Part shown: one piece after another, positions 25,915 through 32,509 of the stretch
Position numbering within the stretch: the stretch's first letter is position 1
Layout: every line of letters begins with the position of its first letter
Source: Fidelibacterota bacterium
GTDB lineage: Bacteria; Fidelibacterota; Marinisomatia; SCGC-AAA003-L08; JACNLC01
Direction of reading: 5' to 3'
Assembly: GCA_013204025.1 (NCBI GenBank)
Contig: JABMOW010000042.1
Location: 1 to 32,509 of the forward strand
DNA length: 32,509 bases
Notes under the pieces: model-generated
The model's input: the letters and a program-made list of their open reading frames with translations, nothing else
What the model was told of the DNA's origin: nothing
Databases searched by the model: none
Translations under genes and position numbers: made by a program

Positions 25915-26613
25915 TTATTTAACCAAAAGAAGCTTTTGGTTAAATTTTGTCATCGGTTTATTAAACGAAATATCGGAAGAAACGACCTGTAGAAAATATA
26001 TTCCAGAGGGTAACTGTCCTCCATCCCATACCAGATTTGTTGTCCCGCGGAAAACATTATTAGAATACAATTTATCAACAAGGCGTCCATTTAAATCAAA
26101 AACTAGTACTTCGATTTTTGAGTATGTATCGCTGTCAATCAAGATGCTTACTTTTCCATTGAATGGATTAGGGTAGGTTTTTATACTGAATCCTATTGGT
26201 AAATTGACCTGCTCATCGAGAGGAAGTGTTTGAATGTTAAAAAATCCGTTGTTTGCCCAGGGGTAATTTTCTGATGAAACGACGTGAATAATTCGATCAT
26301 CGGATGCATCCCAGATGTAGAATTCAGGAATGTCCCCCGTAAGCATATACCCATCTGACCATTCATTACCATCATCTCCCATTGCAGGCACCGTTGTATA
26401 CGGCCCCTCCCATTGCACCGAGCCTACGCAGGTCTCCCCTTTGAAGGCAGCAATCCAATCCTCTCCTTCGATAGGATTAGTATCCACCTCAGCGGAGATG
26501 ATGAAATAAAATGCCTGTAATGACGATTGATTAAATTGAAATGACTGAGGCTGATCAAATGCTATTAATAGATATAATGTCATTATACTGATTAATTTAT
26601 AATTTATTTTCAT
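25915..26613 (-). CDS. Small secreted T9SS-sorted protein
   Basis: 232 aa from the ATG at 26611-26613, chosen because AGGTGA lies just upstream and a signal peptide follows (MKINYKLISIMTLYLLIAF). The longer frame to 26658 would run through a terminator hairpin. Residues about 25-130 form a compact module (FNQSSLQAFYFIISAE, then DWIAAFKGETCVGSVQW, AMGDDG, DIPEFYIWD). It is clearly related to a module near the end of the giant adhesin gene upstream. The C-terminal 80 residues are a sorting domain with YPNPFNGKV and SGIYFLQVV. It would be a minimal exported protein made of one module plus the sorting tail. The function is unknown. Confidence 0.85.
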   Translation of the reverse strand: MKINYKLISIMTLYLLIAFDQPQSFQFNQSSLQAFYFIISAEVDTNPIEGEDWIAAFKGETCVGSVQWEGPYTTVPAMGDDGNEWSDGYMLTGDIPEFYIWDASDDRIIHVVSSENYPWANNGFFNIQTLPLDEQVNLPIGFSIKTYPNPFNGKVSILIDSDTYSKIEVLVFDLNGRLVDKLYSNNVFRGTTNLVWDGGQLPSGIYFLQVVSSDISFNKPMTKFNQKLLLVK

Positions 26614-26630
26614 TGATTCACCTGTAAATG

Positions 26631-26655
26631 AAAAAGACCCACGCGGGGTCTTTTT
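26631..26655 (-). terminator. Terminator after the Sec-DsbA lipoprotein gene
   Basis: 10-bp arms AAAAAGACCC and GGGTCTTTTT with a 5-nt loop, followed on the minus strand by a T run. It lies 26 nt past the stop codon at 26682 and ends about 17 nt before the start of the next gene, which would then need its own promoter or read-through. Confidence 0.88.
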
Positions 26656-26681
26656 CATTCTATAAATATTTACTACTTATT

Positions 26682-27491
26682 CTAATTTTTAAGTATACCG
26701 TCTATGATTCCAGTATAGGTATCAAGATCACGCTTTGGTGGCTCAACGCCGTTGATAAGGAATTTAGGAACAGCCATCCTTAACCCTGTTGATTTTAATT
26801 GTGCAGCTTCTCTTTGGATTCGATCTTGAAGCGCAGGATCGGTAATGTCTCTTTTCATTTGTTCAATATCGAGGCCAAGCTCCACTGCATACTGCAATGG
26901 GAGATCTTCGTCTTTCTTCAGTTGCTGATAATTCCCAAATATCTTTTTATACATTTCAATATATTTTCCCTGTCGTTCGGCTGCGAGGGCATAAAGCGCT
27001 GCTTTATTCGCTTGTTTATGAGAGCTGAGAGGGAAATTTTTTATCACAAGCTTAACATCGTTCGGATATTTTGCTAGAATTTCGTCTATCAAACTGATAG
27101 ATCTAGAACAGTAGGGTCATTGAAAATCCATCCATTCAGTGATTGTCACTTTAGCGTCTGCAGGACCAAAAACGAAAGAATCTCCAATTGCTATATTCAG
27201 AGGTTTACCAGGCTCTGGTGGTTTATTCGCTGGTTGTGCAGATTTTTGCTCAAGAGCCTTCATCTGATTATTGATTTGGGTTATTGAAGCCTGAATACTG
27301 GCAATATTACCTGATATTTCATTTTGACTTTTCTCAAACGCTTCGATTTTTGAGGCTAAAAGATTTTGCTTTTCAATCGTATTGCTCAATTTTGCACTTT
27401 GCTCATTCATCGCTTTCGGATCGCTACACATCATTAGCGGTAGAACCAAAAATAGAGTTGCAAATGCTTTTAATGGCATTTTATCTCTCAT
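26682..27491 (-). CDS. DsbA-like thioredoxin-fold lipoprotein, probable selenoprotein (U-P-Y-C), TGA recoded
   Basis: 269 aa when the in-frame TGA at 27117-27119 is read as selenocysteine. The N-terminus has a signal with a possible lipobox (LMMC, Cys22), then a coiled coil at about 29-83 and a proline-rich linker at 87-97. A DsbA/thioredoxin-4 domain fills 100-269. Its active site reads TEWMDFQ-U-PYC, with U125 and C128, where relatives have DFQCPYC. After it come VKLVIKNFPLSSHKQANKAA and the cis-proline loop AVPKFLING (P242). The frame is unbroken on both sides of the TGA, and the downstream half has no start or ribosome-binding site of its own. AAGGA precedes the ATG by about 6 nt. A SECIS-type hairpin follows the TGA. 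It is expected to act outside the cytoplasmic membrane as a thiol-disulfide oxidoreductase. The alternative is a gene broken by a nonsense change at exactly this cysteine. Confidence 0.85.
27074..27119 (-). promoter_or_regulatory. Bacterial SECIS element with the recoded UGA
   Basis: In the mRNA the UGA (27117-27119) is followed by 15 nt and then a perfect 7-bp stem, UCUAUCA/UGAUAGA (27095-27101 with 27085-27091), capped by the 3-nt loop GUU (27092-27094). The loop G is 22 nt after the UGA, inside the 16-37 nt range known for bacterial SECIS elements, which carry a G at the start of the apical loop. A lower 5-bp helix, CUAGA (27102-27106) with UCUAG (27074-27078), closes the structure with a one-sided bulge. 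The element would be bound by SelB. Confidence 0.82.
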
Positions 27492-27532
27492 GTATTTCCT
27501 TATTTTAGTTGGTTGATAATTTAACGAAAGGA

Positions 27533-27558
27533 GTGGGCTTGGAATTATCCAAGCCCAC
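27533..27558 (-). terminator. Hairpin just past the giant adhesin gene, possible terminator
   Basis: The 10-bp arms GTGGGCTTGG and CCAAGCCCAC flank a 6-nt loop and begin 8 nt after the stop at 27566. The stem is GC-rich, but the minus-strand exit has only a short pyrimidine run (TCCTTTC), so termination may be partial. The structure could equally stabilise the 3' end of the adhesin mRNA. Confidence 0.6.
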
Positions 27559-27565
27559 CTAGCCT

Positions 27566-30500
27566 TTATTTTATTAACATCAGTTTTTGTAATGATGTTT
27601 GATTTTCGGTTACAAGTTTAATAAAATAGATTCCACTTGCAAGATCAGAAGCATCCCATGAAATAGCGTATTCACCCGGTTGTTGTTGTGTATTCACTAA
27701 GCTTGTTACTTCCTGACCGATCATGTTCACTATAACAAGGCTCACATTCGTTTGTTCCGGGAGCTGGTATCTTATGGTAGTTCTTGGATTGAACGGATTT
27801 GGATAAGCAGGGAGTAAACTAACTTGTGTTGGTAATTCAATATATGCAGAGACTTCATCCAGTGCAAATAAACCAAGGTTGTGCCAAGCAGGTGCATTAA
27901 TATTTAAGTTAATCAACTTGTGTTGAGAAGTATTAAAAAGTTTGAATTCAGGTACTTCACCACTATTGAGGTAACCAAAGGTATTATCAGATCCGTCATA
28001 TCCCATAACCGGGATATCTGATATGGTTCCCAGCCATTGACGTGCGCCAACAACCACGCCATTATGATAGGCAACAATCCAGTCATCGGTAGAAATGGGA
28101 AGACCTTCATTTGTTATATTTTCAATGAAATAAAATGCCTGCATTGAAGATTGGTTATATTGGAATTCAGAAGGAACATCTGATAAAGACGGAATTGTGT
28201 AAACCTCATCAGATCGAGCCATTCCAGGTTCATTATAAGAGAATGATATCCCAGCATTCATCTGGAAGATATATCCCATTGTTGGAACAAATCCACCAGT
28301 AGTTAGTGATCCCACCCATTGATCATTATAATAGAAAGCGGCAACACCTTCACCAATGATTCCAGTACTATTAGCGAGCACATCACCTGATAAGACATCG
28401 AAGAATGAACCTTGTTCAAAGAACGGATACGATACGAAATTACTTCCTGCATCTAGATCGTATGTGGGATATGCTTCGGGCATTAAACCAGCAATTTCCA
28501 AAGTCACAGGATTATTCATTTTAATCCAATAGCTGTTCAACAGATTGATTTCCGTTAAATTACCCTGCCACATACTTGTCTCGCAAAAGTACTGACTCGC
28601 CTGACTTTCAGTTATAATACCAGTATAATCACAATTATTGGGTTGAAATACATCTAACAACAATGGCGATTCGGGTAACGCAGGGAAACTTCTCAAATTC
28701 GAGCCAGAATGTAAGTCCATAGAGTAGGGTCCGCAAGCCGTAATACCGGTATTGCCACCTACACAATCACCGCAATCATCTATAAACGCTGTTCCATCGC
28801 ATTCTCCCGCACAGTCCATAGCTCCGTTAAAGTCTGCAAGATCAACACAGTCCTCGCAATCATCAATTACCCAATCGCCACCTGTTACTCCATTACAGTC
28901 AATCTGATCTACAACGACCTCAAAATCTTCAGTATCTGTAAGCAATTCAGGGTCAGTTACGGTAAGCGTCACAAGACCGGAAGTTTCAACACCGAAAGCC
29001 GGAGTCCAGGTAACTAGTCCGTTTGCTGATACCAACATTCCTTCAGGTGCATTAGATAAATCATACGTAAATGTGACATCTTCAGGGTCAGCGTCAAAAA
29101 CAGTCACCTGGTATGTATACTCAGAGGAGATAATTGCAGAAGTCGGTGCAGTGGATGTGATTACCGGTGCATCATCCATTGCTGTAATAACTAATGTAAT
29201 TGTCTCACTGTCACTGCTGTTTCCATCAGATACAGAGATTTCAATGCTTTCATCACCAAAATAATCCTGAACAGGAAGAAGAGTTAATTCATTTCCAATT
29301 ATACTGGTGATAACATTGTCACTGGTATTCGCAGAATAAACTAATGAGGCTACATCGGTATCAACATCGGTTGCTGATAACGTTAGAATTATAGAACCAT
29401 CTTCTTCAACAGTCTGATCTCCCACATCACCAAGAACAGGTGTATCATTGAATGGTATTACAGTGGCAGTCACCTGAGTAGAAAGGTTGGCTTCACCATC
29501 TGATAGATTGATAATCACCACAGCACTTCCGCTCAAATTTGCAGCAGGAGTAAGAGTAACCACATATTGCACTGGTGGAACTGCACCTCCACTGGTAATC
29601 ACGGTTATATTTCCGGTTGGAAATAGGGTCGGATTATTCGTGATAACAGTTACCGTTACAATTTCGTTTGGATCCACATCATTTGCCGTAAACTGTATAA
29701 TTGAGCTTCCTCCATCTTCATAAATAGAAGCAGGAGCAATTATATCTGTGAAATACGGTTGATCATTTACATTTGTGATCGTTAAATTGAATGTTAGAGG
29801 ATCAGACAAATTATCAACGGATTCTCCATCATCAGCGGTCACAGAGATCGTAGCAACTCCCACCATATTTAGCAATGGTGTCATCGTTAATTGATTTCCA
29901 TCAACTGTCACTGTTACTAACTGCGAATTACTTGTAACTTCAGCAGAGAAAGTGATATCACCAATAGGAGTATCCACATCTGTTGCTGAAAGTGTAATGG
30001 TTCTTGGCATTTCTTCAGCCGTTGTTTGATTGGCAATAGTCACCACAATCGGAGGATCGTTTATTGTTGTTACAGTCAGAACAAACGTTTCCGTATCCTG
30101 AAGCAAATCGGTACCTTCCAATTCGGTCACTGTTAATGTGACCGTAATTGAACCTGAGTAGTTCAGTGCGGTGGTCAATAACAATTCGCCTGTAACCAAA
30201 CCAGTTTCATCAGGTTCTGAAATATTTTGTGGAGCGATGGTTAACTTTTGGATATTGGTCGAAGTATAAGTCAGCTCCAATGTATTATCAGGGTCAAAAT
30301 AGGAAATCGGAACCACTAACGGCGTATCTTCCGGAGTGGTCTGATTTACAATTTCCATGATCATCGGTTGATCATTCACACCATTTACGGTAAAGATAAT
30401 GGTTGCTTCGTTGGAGACACCTGCAGGATCACCGTCCAGATTACCCGGATTTGTCAAAGTAAACTTCAAACTATCTGTACCGCTAAAGTTCATATTCGGA

Positions 30501-32485
30501 GTATATCCCAAGATCCATTCAGCCATAATGGGATTGATTAAGGCGTAGGATGAGTTGTCCGTGATACTTCCATTTACAGGTGCTTGAGTGATCGTATAGC
30601 TGGCGCCCGATGCAGGCCATGGATATGAAACATCTAGTCCCAGAAGTGAGAAATTAGTCGCTGAATCTTCTGTAAGCGAGACAGATTGATTATATGCCAA
30701 CGGAACACCTCTAAAAATGTTTTCACGGGCGGCCGGATTGACTAGGGTAATAACCTGAATACCGGATTCAGAAATAGCATCTTTCACTTTATAAACAAGA
30801 TAGTCGGGACTCATACTGCCCGATGTGACCATGTATTCGTTTCCGCTTATATGTGTAGCGGTTCCGCCAAATGCACTATACCCCACACCATTTACCTGGG
30901 GAATAAATTCTATGGTCAATGGATCACCATCTACATCATTAACAATGCCGGAAAATGAAAGAATATCGGGATCAGAAGTAAATGTGAAAGTAAATGCCTG
31001 AGCGGTTGGCAGATCATTAATGGGATAAACCGTTATGCTCACAGTCGAAGGCTGCGAATGCATGGTACCATCATATGCGGTATAAGTCAATACATCCGAA
31101 CCGTTGTAATTAGAATCTGGTATGTAGGTTAACATATCTCCATCGATAAAAGCCAATCCATGTATTGGATCGGATCCAATCTCAAATGTGATATCCTCAC
31201 CATCCGGATCAGCACCTACTAACTCTGATACAAGTGTATTATCTTCATTCACAAATCCTGATAAGTTATAAGATATGGGTGCATCGTTGACATTGACTAC
31301 TGTCACTTCAACAATTGCGATTTCAGAATTTAAAAGTTCATCGGTTGATGTTTCTACCAATTCGAAGAATAGTTGATCAGTGCCCACAAAACCCGGATCG
31401 GGAGTGTATGTGAAATCGAAATCGCTGATAAATACTATTTCTCCGTTTGCAGGAGAATCATCTATGAATTGTAAGGTGACATCATCACCCTCCACATCAA
31501 ATCCGTTGATTGATAATTCAAGATAAGTATTTTCTGATATGACAAATGATCCAGTGGTAGAAATAATATCAACTATCTCAGGTGCATCGTTTTCAGATAA
31601 TATCTCTATTGAAACAATGGCAACATTTGACCAGAACTCACCAATAGCATCATAAATAGTGAAAGTAAATTCGTCATACCCAAAATAATTTTCTATTGGA
31701 GTGTAAACATAATTTGCGAGCACTCGGTCAGCAGTCAGGACACCATGTACAGGTTGGGAAATGATTTCAAATGATAGAGATTCTTCCGGAGTATCTTCAT
31801 CGATACCTGCTAAATTGATATCCATAACCTGGTCTTCGAGTATTTGCAGATTTTGTGACAAAGCGATGGGTACGTTATTAAAATCGTGGATCATAATTGT
31901 AACTATCGCGATCTCTGAATATGAAGTTTGGTTAAATACTTTATATTCAAATCCATCAACACCAGCATAATTCACTTCCGGTGTGTAAATGCATGATAAA
32001 GTCTCGTTTGTACAATCCAGTGACCCATGTGAAGGCGAAGTTTCGATCATAATTTCTAAAGGAAGATCGTTGGGATCACCAGCATCTAAATAAATAGTCA
32101 ATGAATTATTTTCGATAACTTCAAGGTTAGGCATATCATTTGCCCACGGCAGATCACAAACGTGATCATTTGAAGGATCATCATCGCAAACCTCACAGGC
32201 GATATAATTGGGACCATCACAAATACCTAGACAGTCAACAACAGCTATACCGTCGCAAGTACCAGCACAGTCGGTGACATTAGATGTACAATCAGGTACA
32301 GGATCACTACAATCTTCTGTCCAGCCTGCTTCTACTAATGCATCACAATATTCAGTTTCAGTACCAGGGGTTCCCATGCCATCAACGTCTTCATCAAAGC
32401 AATAGGTTAACATCAGAGCGTCACCACCCCAAACTCCGGCACAGTCTTCATTACAGTGATTTTCTGTATCGTCATCACAGACATC
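27566..32485 (-). CDS. Giant cadherin-like tandem-repeat surface adhesin with T9SS sorting domain, 5' end missing
   Basis: At least 1615 aa from the ATG at 32411-32413, but no signal peptide is present. The frame stays open upstream to a TGA at 32486-32488, so the true start lies outside the window. A cysteine-rich DCxGxCDG-type region comes first. About ten or eleven beta-sandwich repeats of the cadherin/tandem-95 kind follow, joined by VNDAP/VNDQP-type linkers with EDxxxxxxLxxxDxD calcium sites. A second cysteine-rich region precedes a pair of related modules (GSNLRSFPALPE; GSNFVSYPFFEQ). An FQYNQSSMQAFYFI module comes next, and then the sorting domain with YPNPFNPRTT. Typical of very large exported adhesins; the ligand is unknown. 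Confidence 0.88.
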   Translation of the reverse strand, partial: DVCDDDTENHCNEDCAGVWGGDALMLTYCFDEDVDGMGTPGTETEYCDALVEAGWTEDCSDPVPDCTSNVTDCAGTCDGIAVVDCLGICDGPNYIACEVCDDDPSNDHVCDLPWANDMPNLEVIENNSLTIYLDAGDPNDLPLEIMIETSPSHGSLDCTNETLSCIYTPEVNYAGVDGFEYKVFNQTSYSEIAIVTIMIHDFNNVPIALSQNLQILEDQVMDINLAGIDEDTPEESLSFEIISQPVHGVLTADRVLANYVYTPIENYFGYDEFTFTIYDAIGEFWSNVAIVSIEILSENDAPEIVDIISTTGSFVISENTYLELSINGFDVEGDDVTLQFIDDSPANGEIVFISDFDFTYTPDPGFVGTDQLFFELVETSTDELLNSEIAIVEVTVVNVNDAPISYNLSGFVNEDNTLVSELVGADPDGEDITFEIGSDPIHGLAFIDGDMLTYIPDSNYNGSDVLTYTAYDGTMHSQPSTVSITVYPINDLPTAQAFTFTFTSDPDILSFSGIVNDVDGDPLTIEFIPQVNGVGYSAFGGTATHISGNEYMVTSGSMSPDYLVYKVKDAISESGIQVITLVNPAARENIFRGVPLAYNQSVSLTEDSATNFSLLGLDVSYPWPASGASYTITQAPVNGSITDNSSYALINPIMAEWILGYTPNMNFSGTDSLKFTLTNPGNLDGDPAGVSNEATIIFTVNGVNDQPMIMEIVNQTTPEDTPLVVPISYFDPDNTLELTYTSTNIQKLTIAPQNISEPDETGLVTGELLLTTALNYSGSITVTLTVTELEGTDLLQDTETFVLTVTTINDPPIVVTIANQTTAEEMPRTITLSATDVDTPIGDITFSAEVTSNSQLVTVTVDGNQLTMTPLLNMVGVATISVTADDGESVDNLSDPLTFNLTITNVNDQPYFTDIIAPASIYEDGGSSIIQFTANDVDPNEIVTVTVITNNPTLFPTGNITVITSGGAVPPVQYVVTLTPAANLSGSAVVIINLSDGEANLSTQVTATVIPFNDTPVLGDVGDQTVEEDGSIILTLSATDVDTDVASLVYSANTSDNVITSIIGNELTLLPVQDYFGDESIEISVSDGNSSDSETITLVITAMDDAPVITSTAPTSAIISSEYTYQVTVFDADPEDVTFTYDLSNAPEGMLVSANGLVTWTPAFGVETSGLVTLTVTDPELLTDTEDFEVVVDQIDCNGVTGGDWVIDDCEDCVDLADFNGAMDCAGECDGTAFIDDCGDCVGGNTGITACGPYSMDLHSGSNLRSFPALPESPLLLDVFQPNNCDYTGIITESQASQYFCETSMWQGNLTEINLLNSYWIKMNNPVTLEIAGLMPEAYPTYDLDAGSNFVSYPFFEQGSFFDVLSGDVLANSTGIIGEGVAAFYYNDQWVGSLTTGGFVPTMGYIFQMNAGISFSYNEPGMARSDEVYTIPSLSDVPSEFQYNQSSMQAFYFIENITNEGLPISTDDWIVAYHNGVVVGARQWLGTISDIPVMGYDGSDNTFGYLNSGEVPEFKLFNTSQHKLINLNINAPAWHNLGLFALDEVSAYIELPTQVSLLPAYPNPFNPRTTIRYQLPEQTNVSLVIVNMIGQEVTSLVNTQQQPGEYAISWDASDLASGIYFIKLVTENQTSLQKLMLIK

Positions 32486-32509
32486 TCACATTTCTACATA
32501 AGATAATCC

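Noticed and set aside
26614-26658. Longer form of the small T9SS protein
   Set aside because: Its first codons are the terminator hairpin of the preceding gene; the ATG at 26613 has a ribosome-binding site and a signal peptide.
26682-27092. A separate small gene beginning at the TTG at 27092
   Set aside because: It starts in the loop of the SECIS hairpin, lacks a ribosome-binding site, and is the in-frame continuation of the DsbA-like domain.
28900-32100. Possible CRISPR array or DNA tandem repeat in the adhesin
   Set aside because: The repetition is at protein level (VNDxP-linked beta-sandwich repeats of about 90-110 residues); the DNA copies have diverged and there is no direct repeat with spacers.
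32411-32413. ATG as the true start of the adhesin
   Set aside because: No signal peptide follows, although the protein has a T9SS sorting tail, and coding sequence of the same cysteine-rich type continues upstream.
1-32509. UGA read as an ordinary sense codon (alternative genetic code)
   Set aside because: UGA ends sufB, sufC, the sufT-like gene, the 782-aa gene and the 1701-aa gene at tight junctions with the next start, so it is a normal stop here.

Overview
The window reads as chromosomal DNA of a marine FCB-group bacterium, most likely Candidatus Neomarinimicrobiota (SAR406/Marinimicrobia) or a close relative. The grounds are the AT-rich composition, several secreted proteins ending in a type IX secretion (T9SS) sorting domain with the YPNPFNP motif, a PorV/PorQ-type outer-membrane protein, dockerin-like NGDGxxNVLDVV repeats, and acidic NGxxDxGE-type inserts. 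The taxonomic call is inference. Every gene I accept is on the minus strand, so transcription runs from high to low coordinates. UGA is the normal stop at many tightly packed gene junctions, so the standard bacterial code applies.

Layout in transcription order: (a) 32509-27566, the 3' part of a giant cadherin/tandem-repeat surface adhesin with a T9SS sorting domain. (b) 27491-26682, a lipoprotein with a DsbA-like thioredoxin domain. Its first active-site cysteine codon is an in-frame TGA, followed at the right distance by a perfect 17-nt hairpin with a GUU loop. I read it as a selenoprotein (U-P-Y-C) with a bacterial SECIS element; this is the most notable item in the window. (c) 26613-25915, a small T9SS-sorted protein whose main module also occurs in the adhesin. 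(d) 25708-9328, a six-gene surface operon: TonB-dependent receptor, 782-aa secreted protein, PorV-like protein, 1701-aa secreted protein with a decayed zinc-peptidase motif, TPR lipoprotein, and a 1228-aa dockerin/T9SS protein. Four junctions overlap by 4-11 nt and the fifth is a 21-nt gap. The operon ends in a strong terminator at 9277-9305.

(e) 9192-2607, a complete SUF iron-sulfur assembly operon: Rrf2/IscR-like regulator, A-type carrier, SufB, SufC, SufD, SufU, SufT-like and SufS. A 23-bp palindrome upstream is the likely operator. (f) 2396-1908, a small membrane protein with a zinc-ribbon tail, followed by a terminator. (g) 1821-109, a bifunctional ATP sulfurylase/APS kinase, 30 nt upstream of the first 26 codons of a DegT/DnrJ/EryC1/StrS sugar aminotransferase that runs off the window. 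That pairing suggests PAPS supply for sulfated surface glycans.

The envelope genes probably work together. The PorV-like protein would deliver the T9SS substrates encoded on both sides of it, and the TonB receptor and TPR lipoprotein resemble an uptake or assembly pair. The Sec-DsbA lipoprotein lies between genes for cysteine-containing exported proteins, so a role in extracytoplasmic disulfide chemistry is plausible but unproven. I saw no tRNA, rRNA, CRISPR array, insertion sequence or phage gene, and no gene-free stretch longer than about 210 bases.
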